This document shows, piece after piece, positions 1-13,800 of a stretch of 64,000 bases of DNA. Under the pieces are notes generated by a model. It had not been told where the DNA came from. It saw only the letters and a program-made list of their open reading frames with translations, and did no database searches. The DNA comes from Anaspis maculata (taxonomy: Eukaryota; Arthropoda; Insecta; Coleoptera; Scraptiidae): assembly GCA_949128115.1 (NCBI GenBank), contig OX421963.1, positions 85,383,602-85,447,601 of the forward strand. The letters are read 5' to 3'. The stretch's first letter is position 1, and each line of letters starts with the position of its first letter. The translations under genes were made by a program, and so were the position numbers.

Positions 1-1741
1 TCCAAATCACGTTTCAAAGCCAGCATTCGTGAGAATGGTAGAAATGTTTCGTTTTAAATCTCAAATGTGATTTTTCTGTACAAAACAAGATTGTCAAGCG
101 ACACCATTGCAAATTCTAGCGCCAGGATATGTGAAAATGGTGAATGCGCCTCGTTTGAACGCTGAAATGTGATTTCCTTGTGAGATTGAATGGAGTGTTC
201 GAAGAAGAGTTGGAAAACAAGCATATTAAACAACTTTATTCCACATTCTAGCACCAGGGCTTGTGAGGATGCTAAATACGCCTTGAATTGATGCCTGATT
301 GTAGTTTTCTTGTGCAAAACAAGCGTATCAAGCGACTCCAAATCACGTTTCAAAGCCAGCATTCGTAAGAATGGTGAAAACGTTCCGTTTTAAATCTCAA
401 ATGTGATTTTTCTGTACAAAACAAGATTGTCAAGCGACACCATTGCAAATTCTAAGCCAGGATATGTGGAAATGGTGAATGCGCCTCGTTTGAACGCTGA
501 AATGTGATTTCCTTGTGAGATTGAATGGTGTGTTCGAAGAAGAGTTGGAAAACAAGCATATTAATCAACTTTATTCCACATTCTAGCACCAGGGCTTGTG
601 AGGATGCTAAATACGCCTTGAATTGATGCCTGATTGTAGTTTTCTTGTGCAAAACAAGCTTATCAAGCGACTCCAAATCACGTTTCAAGGCCAGCATTCG
701 TGAGAATGGTGAAAATGTTTCGTTTTAAATCTCAAATGTGATTTTTCTGTACTAAACAAGATTGTCAAGCGACACCATTGCAAATTCTAGCGCCAGGATA
801 TGTGAAAATGGTGAATGCGCCTCGTTTGAACGCTAAAATGTGATTTTCTTGTCCGATTGGATGGAGTGTTCGAAGAAGAGTTGGAAAACAAGCATATTAA
901 ACAACTTTATTCCACATTCTAGCACCAGGGCTTGTGAGGATGCTAAATACGCCTTGAATTGATGCCTGATTGTAGTTTTCTTGTGCAAAACAAGCGTATC
1001 AAGCGACTCCAAATCACGTTTCAAAGCCAGCATTCGTAAGAATGGTGAAAACGTTCCGTTTTAAATCTCAAATGTGATTTTTCTGTACTAAACAAGATTG
1101 TCAAGCGACACCATTGCAAATTCTAGCGCCAGGATATGTGAAAATGGTGAATGCGCCTCGTTTGAACGCTGAAATGTGATTTTCTTGTGAGATTGAATGG
1201 AGTGTTCGAAGAAGAGTTGGAAAACAAGCATATTAAACAACTTTATTCCACATTCTAGCACCAGGGCTTGTGAGGATGATGAATACGCCTTGAATTGATG
1301 CCTGATTGTAGTTTTCTTGTGCAAAACAAGCTTATCAAGCGACTCCAAATCACGTTTCAAAGCCAGCATTCGTAAAAATGGTGAAAATGTTTCGTTTTAA
1401 ATCTCAAATGTGATTTTTCTGTACTAAACAAGATTGTCAAGCGACACCATTGCAAATTCCAGCGCCAAGATATGTGAAAATGGTGAATGCGCCTCGTTTG
1501 AACGCTGAAATGTGATTTCCTTGTGAGATTGAATGGAGTGTTCGAAGAAGAGTTGGAAAACAAGCATAATAAACAACTTTATTCCACATTCTAGCACCAG
1601 GGCTTGTGAGGATGCTAAATACGCCTTGAATTGATGCCTGATTGTAGTTTTCTTGTGCAAAACAAGCTTATCAAGCGACTCCAAATCACGTTTCAAAGCC
1701 AGCATTCGTGAGAATGGTGAAAATGTTTCGTTTTAAATCTC

Positions 1742-2077
1742 AAATGTGATTTTTCTGTACAAAACAAGATTGTCAAGCGACACCATTGCAAATTCTAGCG
1801 CCAGGATATGTGAAAATGGTGGATGCGCCTCGTTTGAACGCTGAAATGTGATTTCCTTGTGAGATTGAATGGAGTGTTCGAAGAAGAGTTGGAAAACAAG
1901 CATATTAAACAACTTTATTCCACATTCTAGCACCAGGGCTTGTGAGGATGCTAAATACGCCTTGAATTGATGCCTGATTGTAGTTTTCTTGTGCAAAACA
2001 AGCGTATCAAGCGACTCCAAATCACGTTTCAAAGCCAGCATTCGTGAGAATGGTAAAAACGTTTGGTTTTAAATCTC
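1742..2077. repeat. Representative satellite monomer with three related subunits
   Basis: One monomer splits into subunit A (1742-1843, 102 bp), B (1844-1975, 132 bp) and C (1976-2077, 102 bp). A and C both open with a gtgattttt/gtagtttt block followed by caaaacaag, then tcaagcgac. B shares aaatgtgattt, aaaacaag and ttctagc.ccagg with A but has about 30 extra bases (gtgagattg to gaagagtt) near its start. All three end in a gaggatgct/gaatggtga/gtgaatgcg block followed by a cg-t-rich end. The monomer is therefore an old trimer of a unit of about 102 bp that is now copied as a whole. Confidence 0.85.
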
Positions 2078-2740
2078 AAATGTGATTTTTCTGTACAAAA
2101 CAAGATTGTCAAGCGACACCATTGCAAATTCTATAGCTAAAATGTGTGAAAATGGTGAGTGCGCCTCGTTTGAACGCTGAAATGTGATTTCCTTGTACGA
2201 TTGAATGGAGTGTTCGAAGAAGAGTTGGAAAACAAGCATGTCAAACAACTTTATTCCACATTCTAGCACCAGAGCTTGTGAGGATGCTGAATACGCCTTG
2301 AGATGATGCCTGATTGTAGTTTTCTTGTGCAAAACAAGCTTATCAAGCGACTCCAAATCACGTTTCAAAGCCAGCATTAGTAAGAATGGTAAAAACGTTT
2401 GGTTTTAAATCTCAAATGTGATTTTTCTGTACAAAACAAGATTGTCAAGCGACACCATTGCAAATTCTAGCGCCAGGATATGTGAAAATGGTGAATGCGC
2501 CTCGTTTGAACGCTGAAATGTGATTTCCTTGTGAGATTGAATGGAGTGTTCGAAGAAGAGTTGGAAAACAAGCATATTAAACAACTTTATTCCACATTCT
2601 AGCACCAGGGCTTGTGAGGATGATGAATACGCCTTGAATTGATGCCTGATTGTAGTTTTCTTGTGCAAAATAAGCTTATCAAGCGACTCCAAATCACGTT
2701 TCAAAGCCAGCATTAGTAAGAATGGTAAAAACGTTTGGTT

Positions 2741-5700
2741 TTAAATCTCAAATGTGATTTTTCTGTACAAAACAAGATTGTCAAGCGACACCATTGCAAA
2801 TTCTATAGCTAAAATGTGTGAAAATGGTGAGTGCGCCTCGTTTGAACGCTGAAATGTGATTTCCTTATACGATTGAATGGAGTGTTCGTAGAAGAGTTGG
2901 AAAACAAGCATGTCAAACAACTTTATTCCACATTCTAGCACCAGAGCTTGTGAGGATGCTGAATACGCCTTGAGATGATGCCTGATTGTAGTTTTCTTGT
3001 GCAAAACAAGCTTATCAAGCGACTCCAAATCACGTTTCAAAGCCAGTATTCGTGAGAAAGGTAAAAACGTTTGGTTTTAAGTCTCAAATGTGATTTTTCT
3101 GTACAAAACAAGATTGTCAAGCGACACCATTGCAAATTCTAGCGCCAGGATATGTGAAAATGGTGAATGCGCCTCGTTTGAACGCTGAAATGTGATTTCC
3201 TTGTGAGATTGAATGGGGTGTTCGAAGAAGAGTTGGAAAACAATCATATTAAACATCTTTATTCCACATTCTAGCACCAGAGCTTGTGAGGATGCTGAAT
3301 ACGCCTTGAGATGATGCCTGATTGTAGTTTTCTTGTGCAAAACAAGCTTATCAAGCGACTCCAAATCACGTTTCAAAGCCAGTATTCGTGAGAAAGGTAA
3401 AAACGTTTGGTTTTAAGTCTCAAATGTGATTTTTCTGTACAAAACAAGATTGTCAAGCGACACCATTGCAAATTCTAGCGCCAGGATATGTGAAAATGGT
3501 GAATGCGCCTCGTTTGAACGCTGAAATGTGATTTCCTTGTGAGATTGAATGGGGTGTTCGAAGAAGAGTTGGAAAACAATCATATTAAACATCTTTATTC
3601 CACATTCTAGCACCAGGGCTTGTGAGGATGCTAAATACGCCTTGAATTGATGCCTGATTGTAGTTTTCTTGTGCAAAACAAGCTTATCAAGCGACTCCAA
3701 ATCACGTTTCAAAGCCAGCATTCGTGAGAATGGTGGAAATGTTTCGTTTTAAATCTCAAATGTGATTTTTCTGTACAAAACAAGATTGTCAAGCGACACC
3801 ATTGCAAATTTTAGCGCCAGGATATGTGAAAATGGTGAATGCGCCTCGTTTGAACGCTGAAATGTGATTTCCTTGTGAGATTGAATGGAGTGTTCGAAGA
3901 AGAGATGGAAAACAAGCATATTAAACAACTTTATTCCACATTCTAGCACCAGGGCTTGTGAGGATGCTAAATACGCCTTGAATTGATGCCTGATATTAGT
4001 TTTCTTGTGCAAAACAAGCTTATCAAGCGACTCCAAATCACGTTTCAAAGCCAGCATTCGTAAGAATGGTGAAAACGTTCCGTTTTAAATCTCAAATGTG
4101 ATTTTTCTGTACAAAACAAGATTGTCAAGCGACACCATTGCAAATTCTATAGCTAAAATGTGTGAAAATGGTGAGTGCGCCTCGTTTGAACGCTGAAATG
4201 TGATTTCCTTGTACGATTGAATGGAGTGTTCGAAGAAGAGTTGGAAAACAAGCATGTCAAACAACTTTATTCCACATTCTAGCACCAGGGCTTGTGAGGA
4301 TGATGAATACGCCTTGATTTGATGCCTGATTGTAGTTTTCTTGTGCAAAACAAACTTATCAAGCGACTCCAAATCACGTTTCAAAGCCAGCATTCGTAAG
4401 AAAGGTAAAAACGTTTGGTTTTAAATCTCAAATGTGATTTTTCTGTACAAAACAAGATTGTCAAGCGACACCATTGCAAATTCTAGCGCCAGGATATGTG
4501 AAAATGGTAAATGCGCCTCGTTTGAACGCTGGAATGTGATTTCCTTGTGAGATTGAATGGAGTGTTCGAAGAAGAGTTGGAAAACAAGCATATTGAACAA
4601 CTTTATTCCACATTCTAGCACCAGGGCTTGTGAGGATGCTAAATACGCCTTGAATTGATGCCTGATTGTAGTTTTCTTGTGCAAAACAAGCTTATCAAGC
4701 GACTTCAAATCACGTTTCAAAGCCAGCATTCGTGAGAATGGTGAAAATGTTTCGTTTTAAATCCCAAATGTGATTTTTCTGTACAAAACAAGATTGTCAA
4801 GCGACACCATTGCAAATTCTAGCGCCAGGATATGTGAAAATGGTGAATGCGCCTCGTTTGAACGCTGAAATGTGATTTTCTTGTGAGATTGAATGGAGTG
4901 TTCGAAGAAGAGTTGGAAAACAAGCATATTAAACAACTTTATTCCACATTCGAGCACCAGGGCTTGTGAGGATGATGAATACGCCTTGAATTGATGCCTG
5001 AATGTAGTTTTCTTGTGCAAAACAAACTTATCAAGCGACTCCAAATCACGTTTCAAAGCCAGCATTCGTAAGAAAGGTAAAAACGTTTGGTTTTAAATCT
5101 CAAATGTGATTTTTCTGTACAAAACAGGATTGTCAAGCGACACCATTGCAAATTCCAGCGCCAAGACATGTGAAAATGGTGAATGCGCCTCGTTTGAACG
5201 CTGAAATGTGATTTCCTTGTGAGATTGAATGGAGTGTTCGAAGAAGAGTTGGAAAACAAGCATATTAAACAACTTTATTCCACATTCTAGCACCAGGGCT
5301 TGTGAGGATGATGAATACGCCTTGAATTGATGCCTGATTGTAGTTTTCTTGTGCAAAACAAGCTTATCAAGCGACTCCAAATCACGTTTCAAAGCCAGCA
5401 TTCGTAAAAATGGTGAAAATGTTTCGTTTTAAATCTCAAATGTGATTTTTCTGTACAAAACAAGATTGTCAAGCGACACCATTGCAAATTCTAGCGCCAG
5501 GATATGTGAAAATGGTGAATGCGCCTCGTTTGAACGCTGAAATGTGATTTCCTTGTGAGATTGAATGGAGTGTTCGAAGAAGAGTTGGAAAACAAGCATA
5601 TTAAACAACTTTATTCCACATTCGAGCACCAGGGCTTGTGAGGATGATGAATACGCCTTGAGATGATGCCTGATTGTAGTTTTCTTGTGCAAAACAAGCT

Positions 5701-7430
5701 TATCAAGCGACTCCAAATCACGTTTCAAAGCCAGCATTAGTAAGAATGGTAAAAACGTTTGGTTTTAAATCTCAAATGTGATTTTTCTGTACAAAACAAG
5801 ATTGTCAAGCGACACCATTGCAAATTCCAGCGCCAAGACATGTGAAAATGGTGAATGCGCCTCGTTTGAACGCTGAAATGTGATTTCCTTGTGAGATTGA
5901 ATGGAGTGTTCGAAGAAGAGTTGGAAAACAAGCATATTAAACAACTTTATTCCACATTCTAGCACCAGGGCTTGTGAGGATGATGAATACGCCTTGAATT
6001 GATGCCTGATTGTAGTTTTCTTGTGCAAAACAAGCTTATCAAGCGACTCCAAATCACGTTTCAAAGCCAGCATTCGTAAAAATGGTGAAAATGTTTCGTT
6101 TTAAATCTCAAATGTGATTTTTCTGTACAAAACAAGATTGTCAAGCGACACCATTGCAAATTCTAGCGCCAGGATATGTGAAAATGGTGAATGCGCCTCG
6201 TTTGAACGCTGAAATGTGATTTCCTTGTGAGATTGAATGGAGTGTTCGAAGAAGAGTTGGAAAACAAGCATATTAAACAACTTTATTCCACATTCTAGCA
6301 CCAGGGCTTGTGAGGATGCTAAATACGCCTTGAATTGATGCCTGATTGTAGTTTTCTTGTGCAAAACAAGCTTATCAAGCGACTCCAAATCACGTTTCAA
6401 AGCCAGCATTCGTGAGAATGGTGAAAATGTTTCGTTTTAAATCTCAAATGTGATTTTTCTGTACAAAACAAGATTGTCAAGCGACACCATTGCAAATTCT
6501 AGCGCCAGGATATGTGAAAATGGTGAATGCGCCTCGTTTGAACGCTAAAATGTGATTTCCTTGTGAGATTGAATGGAGTGTTCGAAGAAGAGTTGGAAAA
6601 CAAGCATATTAAACAACTTTATTCCACATTCTAGCACCAGGGCTTGTGAGGATGCTAAATACGCCTTGAATTGATGCCTGATTGTAGTTTTCTTGTGCAA
6701 AACAAGCTTATCAAGCGACTCCAAATCACGTTTCAAAGCCAGCATTAGTAAGAATGGTAAAAACGTTTGGTTTTAAATCTCAAATGTGATTTTTCTGTAC
6801 AAAACTAGATTGTCAAGCGACACCATTGCAAATTCTGGCGCCAGGATGTGTGAAAATGGTGAATGCGCCTCGTTTGAACGCTAAAATGTGATTTTCTTGT
6901 CCGATTGGATGGAGTGTTCGAAGAAGAGTTGGAAAACAAGCATGTCAAACAACTTCATTCCACATTCTAGCACCAGAGCTTGTGAGGATGCTGATTACGC
7001 CTTGAATTGATGCCTGATTGTAGTTTTCTTGTGCAAAACAAGCTTATCAAGCGACTCAAAATCACGTTTCAAAGCCAGCATTAGTAAGAATGGTAAAAAC
7101 GTTTGGTTTTAAATCTCAAATGTGATTTTTCTGTACAAAACAAGATTGTCAAGCGACACCATCGCAAATTCCAGCGCCAAGATATGTGAAAATGGTGAAT
7201 GCGCCTCGTTTGAACGCTGAAATGTGATTTCCTTGTGAGATTGAATGGAGTGTTCGAAGAAGAGTTGGAAAACAAGCATATTAAACAACTTTATTCCACA
7301 TTCTAGCACCAGGGCTTGTGAGGATGATGAATACGCCTTGAATTGATGCCTGATTGTAGTTTTCTTGTGCAAAACAAGCTTATCAAGCGACTCCAAATCA
7401 CGTTTCAAAGCCAGCATTCGTAAAAATGGT
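2741..7430. repeat. Satellite block copied again at about 10804-15500
   Basis: The order of variant monomers in this block recurs about 8.06 kb to the right. Shared private variants include gttcgtagaag (2885 and about 10950), aacatcttta (3250 and about 11310) and aaataatcatatt-type changes. From 2741 to about 3700 the offset is 8,063 bp. From 4085 to 6745 it is 7,727 bp, exactly one monomer less. From 7081 it is 8,063 again. The right copy has therefore lost one monomer and regained one. Confidence 0.8.
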
Positions 7431-10400
7431 GAAAATGTTTCGTTTTAAATCTCAAATGTGATTTTTCTGTACTAAACAAGATTGTCAAGCGACACCATTG
7501 CAAATTCCAGCGCCAAGATATGTGAAAATGGTGAATGCGCCTCGTTTGAACGCTGAAATGTGATTTCCTTGTGAGATTGAATGGAGTGTTCGAAGAAGAG
7601 TTGGAAAACAAGCATAATAAACAACTTTATTCCACATTCTAGCACCAGGGCTTGTGAGGATGCTAAATACGCCTTGAATTGATGCCTGATTGTAGTTTTC
7701 TTGTGCAAAACAAGCTTATCAAGCGACTCCAAATCACGTTTCAAAGCCAGCATTCGTGAGAATGGTGAAAATGTTTCGTTTTAAATCTCAAATGTGATTT
7801 TTCTGTACAAAACAAGATTGTCAAGCGACACCATTGCAAATTCTAGCGCCAGGATATGTGAAAATGGTGGATGCGCCTCGTTTGAACGCTGAAATGTGAT
7901 TTCCTTGTGAGATTGAATGGAGTGTTCGAAGAAGAGTTGGAAAACAAGCATATTAAACAACTTTATTCCACATTCTAGCACCAGGGCTTGTGAGGATGCT
8001 AAATACGCCTTGAATTGATGCCTGATTGTAGTTTTCTTGTGCAAAACAAGCGTATCAAGCGACTCCAAATCACGTTTCAAAGCCAGCATTCGTGAGAATG
8101 GTAAAAACGTTTGGTTTTAAATCTCAAATGTGATTTTTCTGTACAAAACAAGATTGTCAAGCGACACCATTGCAAATTCTATAGCTAAAATGTGTGAAAA
8201 TGGTGAGTGCGCCTCGTTTGAACGCTGAAATGTGATTTCCTTGTACGATTGAATGGAGTGTTCGAAGAAGAGTTGGAAAACAAGCATGTCAAACAACTTT
8301 ATTCCACATTCTAGCACCAGAGCTTGTGAGGATGCTGAATACGCCTTGAGATGATGCCTGATTGTAGTTTTCTTGTGCAAAACAAGCTTATCAAGCGACT
8401 CCAAATCACGTTTCAAAGCCAGCATTAGTAAGAATGGTAAAAACGTTTGGTTTTAAATCTCAAATGTGATTTTTCTGTACAAAACAAGATTGTCAAGCGA
8501 CACCATTGCAAATTCCAGCGCCAAGATATGTGAAAATGGTGAATGCGCCTCGTTTGAACGCTGAAATGTGATTTCCTTGTGAGATTGAATGGAGTGTTCG
8601 AAGAAGAGTTGGAAAACAAGCATATTAAACAACTTTATTCCACATTCTAGCACCAGGGCTTGTGAGGATGATGAATACGCCTTGAATTGATGCCTGATTG
8701 TAGTTTTCTTGTGCAAAACAAGCTTATCAAGCGACTCCAAATCACGTTTCAAAGCCAGCATTCGTAAAAATGGTGAAAATGTTTCGTTTTAAATCTCAAA
8801 TGTGATTTTTCTGTACTAAACAAGATTGTCAAGCGACACCATTGCAAATTCCAGCGCCAAGATATGTGAAAATGGTGAATGCGCCTCGTTTGAACGCTAA
8901 AATGTGATTTCCTTGTGAGATTGAATGGAGTGTTCGAAGAAGAGTTGGAAAACAAGCATATTAAACAACTTTATTCCACATTCTAGCACCAGGGCTTGTG
9001 AGGATGCTAAATACGCCTTGAATTGATGCCTGATTGTAGTTTTCTTGTGCAAAACAAGCTTATCAAGCGACTCCAAATCACGTTTCAAAGCCAGCATTCG
9101 TGAGAATGGTGAAAATGTTTCGTTTTAAATCTCAAATGTGATTTTTCTGTACAAAACAAGATTGTCAAGCGACACCATTGCAAATTCTAGCGCCAGGATA
9201 TGTGAAAATGGTGAATGCGCCTCGTTTGAACGCTGAAATGTGATTTCCTTGTGAGATTGAATGGAGTGTTCGAAGAAGAGTTGGAAAACAAGCATATTAA
9301 ACAACTTTATTCCACATTCTAGCACCAGGGCTTGTGAGGATGCTAAATACGCCTTGAATTGATGCCTGATTGTGGTTTTCTTGTGCAAAACAAGCGTATC
9401 AAGCGACTCCAAATCACGTTTCAAAGCCAGCATTCGTAAGAATGGTGAAAACGTTCCGTTTTAAATCTCAAATGTGATTTTTCTGTACAAAACAAGATTG
9501 TCAAGCGACACCATTGCAAATTCTAAGCCAGGATATGTGAAAATGGTGAATGCGCCTCGTTTGAACGCTGAAATGTGATTTCCTTGTGAGATTGAATGGT
9601 GTGTTCGAAGAAGAGTTGGAAAACAAGCATATTAATCAACTTTATTCCACATTCTAGCACCAGGGCTTGTGAGGATGCTAAATACGCCTTGAATTGATGC
9701 CTGATTGTAGTTTTCTTGTGCAAAACAAGCTTATCAAGCGACTCCAAATCACGTTTCAAGGCCAGCATTCGTGAGAATGGTGAAAATGTTTCGTTTTAAA
9801 TCTCAAATGTGATTTTTCTGTACTAAACAAGATTGTCAAGCGACACCATTGCAAATTCTAGCGCCAGGATATGTGAAAATGGTGAATGCGCCTCGTTTGG
9901 ACGCTGAAATGTGATTTCCTTGTGAGATTGAATGGAGTGTTCGAAGAAGAGTTGGAAAACAAGCATATTAAACAACTTTATTCCACATTCTAGCACCAGG
10001 GCTTGTGAGGATGCTAAAAACGCCTTGAATTGATGCCTGATTGTAGTTTTCTTGTGCAAAACAAGCTTATCAAGCGACTCCAAATCACGTTTCAAAGCCA
10101 GCATTCGTGAGAATGATGAAAATGTTTCGTTTTAAATCTCAAATGTGATTTTTCTGTACAAAACAAGATTGTCAAGCGACACCATTGCAAATTCTAGCGC
10201 CAGGATATGTGAAAATGGTGAATGCGCCTCGTTTGAACGCTAAAATGTGATTTCCTAGTGAGATTGAATGGAGTGTTCGAAGAAGAGTTGGAAAACAAGC
10301 ATATTAAACAACTTTATTCCACATTCTAGCACCAGGGCTTGTGAGGATGCTGAATACGCCTTGAATTGATGCCTGATTGTAGTTTTCTTGTGCAAAACAA

Positions 10401-10803
10401 GCTTATCAAGCGACTCCAAATCACGTTTCAAAGCCAGCATTCGTAAGAATGGTGAAAACGTTCCGTTTTAAATCTCAAATGTGATTTTTCTGTACAAAAC
10501 AAGATTGTCAAGCGACACCATTGCAAATTCCAGCGCCAGGATATGTGAAAATGGTGAGTGCGCCTCGTTTGAACGCTGAAATGTGATTTCCTTGTACGAT
10601 TGAATGGAGTGTTCGAAGAAGAGTTGGAAAACAAGCATGTCAAACAACTTTATTCCACATTCTAGCACCAGAGCTTGTGAGGATGCTGAATACGCCTTGA
10701 GATGATGCCTGATTGTAGTTTTCTTGTGCAAAACAAGCTTATCAAGCGACTCCAAATCACGTTTCAAAGCCAGCATTAGTAAGAATGGTAAAAACGTTTG
10801 GTT

Positions 10804-13800
10804 TTAAATCTCAAATGTGATTTTTCTGTACAAAACAAGATTGTCAAGCGACACCATTGCAAATTCTATAGCTAAAATGTGTGAAAATGGTGAGTGCGCC
10901 TCGTTTGAACGCTGAAATGTGATTTCCTTATACGATTGAATGGAGTGTTCGTAGAAGAGTTGGAAAACAAGCATGTCAAACAACTTTATTCCACATTCTA
11001 GCACCAGAGCTTGTGAGGATGCTGAATACGCCTTGAGATGATGCCTGATTGTAGTTTTCTTGTGCAAAACAAGCTTATCAAGCGACTCCAAATCACGTTT
11101 CAAAGCCAGTATTCGTGAGAAAGGTAAAAACGTTTGGTTTTAAGTCTCAACTGTGATTTTTCTGTACAAAACAAGATTTTCAAGCGACACCATTGCAAAT
11201 TCTAGCGCCAGGATATGTGAAAATGGTGAATGCGCCTCGTTTGAACGCTGAAATGTGATTTCCTTGTGAGATTGAATTAGGTGTTCGAAGAAGAGTTGGA
11301 AAACAATCATATTAAACATCTTTATTCCACATTCTAGCACCAGAGCTTGTGAGGATGCTGAATACGCCTTGAGATGATGCCTGATTGTAGTTTTCTTGTG
11401 CAAAACAAGCTTATCAAGCGACTCCAAATCACGTTTCAAAGCCAGTATTCGTGAGAAAGGTAAAAACGTTTGGTTTTAAGTCTCAAATGTGATTTTTCTG
11501 TACAAAACAAGATTGTCAAGCGACACCATTGCAAATTCTAGCGCCAGGATATGTGAAAATGGTGAATGCGCCTCGTTTGAACGCTGAAATGTGATTTCCT
11601 TGTGAGATTGAATGGGGTGTTCGAAGAAGAGTTGGAAAACAATCATATTAAACATCTTTATTCCACATTCTAGCACCAGGGCTTGTGAGGATGCTAAATA
11701 CGCCTTGAATTGATGCCTGATATTAGTTTTTTTGTGCAAAACAAGCTTATCAAGCGACTCCAAATCACGTTTCAAAGCCAGCATTCGTAAGAATGGTGAA
11801 AACGTTCCGTTTTAAATCTCAAATAGGATTTTTCTGTACAAAACAAGATTGTCAAGCGACACCATTGCAAATTCTATAGCTAAAATGTGTGAAAATGGTG
11901 AGTGCGCCTCGTTTGAACGCTGAAATGTGATTTCCTTGTACGATTGAATGGAGTGTTCGAAGAAGAGTTGGAAAACAAGCATGTCAAACAACTTTATTCC
12001 ACATTCTAGCACCAGGGCTTGTGAGGATGATGAATACGCCTTGATTTGATGCCTGATTGTAGTTTTCTTGTGCAAAACAAACTTATCAAGCGACTCCAAA
12101 TCACGTTTCAAAGCCAGCATTCGTAAGAAAGGTAAAAACGTTTGGTTTTAAATCTCAAATGTGATTTTTCTGTACAAAACAAGATTGTCAAGCGACACCA
12201 TTGCAAATTCTAGCGCCAGGATATGTGAAAATGGTGAATGCGCCTCGTTTGAACGCTGGAATGTGATTTCCTTGTGAGATTGAATGGAGTGTTCGAAGAA
12301 GAGTTGGAAAACAAGCATATTGAACAACTTTATTCCACATTCTAGCACCAGGGCTTGTGAGGATGCTAAATACGCCTTGAATTGATGCCTGATTGTAGTT
12401 TTCTTGTGCAAAACAAGCTTATCAAGCGACTTCAAATCACGTTTCAAAGCCAGCATTCGTGAGAATGGTGAAAATGTTTCGTTTTAAATCCCAAATGTGA
12501 TTTTTCTGTACAAAACAAGATTGTCAAGCGACACCATTGCAAATTCTAGCGCCAGGATATGTGAAAATGGTGAATGCGCCTCGTTTGAACGCTGAAATGT
12601 GATTTTCTTGTGAGATTGAATGGAGTGTTCGAAGAAGAGTTGGAAAACAAGCATATTAAACAACTTTATTCCACATTCGAGCACCAGGGCTTGTGAGGAT
12701 GATGAATACGCCTTGAATTGATGCCTGAATGTAGTTTTCTTGTGCAAAACAAACTTATCAAGCGACTCCAAATCACGTTTCAAAGCCAGCATTCGTAAGA
12801 AAGGTAAAAACGTTTGGTTTTAAATCTCAAATGTGATTTTTCTGTACAAAACAAGATTGTCAAGCGACACCATTGCAAATTCCAGCGCCAAGACATGTGA
12901 AAATGGTGAATGCGCCTCGTTTGAACGCTGAAATGTGATTTCCTTGTGAGATTGAATGGAGTGTTCGAAGAAGAGTTGGAAAACAAGCATATTAAACAAC
13001 TTTATTCCACATTCTAGCACCAGGGCTTGTGAGGATGATGAATACGCCTTGAATTGATGCCTGATTGTAGTTTTCTTGTGCAAAACAAGCTTATCAAGCG
13101 ACTCCAAATCACGTTTCAAAGCCAGCATTCGTAAAAATGGTGAAAATGTTTCGTTTTAAATCTCAAATGTGATTTTTCTGTACAAAACAAGATTGTCAAG
13201 CGACACCATTGCAAATTCTAGCGCCAGGATATGTGAAAATGGTGAATGCGCCTCGTTTGAACGCTGAAATGTGATTTCCTTGTGAGATTGAATGGAGTGT
13301 TCGAAGAAGAGTTGGAAAACAAGCATATTAAACAACTTTATTCCACATTCGAGCACCAGGGCTTGTGAGGATGATGAATACGCCTTGAGATGATGCCTGA
13401 TTGTAGTTTTCTTGTGCAAAACAAGCTTATCAAGCGACTCCAAATCACGTTTCAAAGCCAGCATTAGTAAGAATGGTAAAAACGTTTGGTTTTAAATCTC
13501 AAATGTGATTTTTCTGTACAAAACAAGATTGTCAAGCGACACCATTGCAAATTCCAGCGCCAAGACATGTGAAAATGGTGAATGCGCCTCGTTTGAACGC
13601 TGAAATGTGATTTCCTTTTGAGATTGAATGGAGTGTTCGAAGAAGAGTTGGAAAACAAGCATATTAAACAACTTTATTCCACATTCTAGCACCAGGGCTT
13701 GTGAGGATGATGAATACGCCTTGAATTGATGCCTGATTGTAGTTTTCTTGTGCAAAACAAGCTTATCAAGCGACTCCAAATCACGTTTCAAAGCCAGCAT

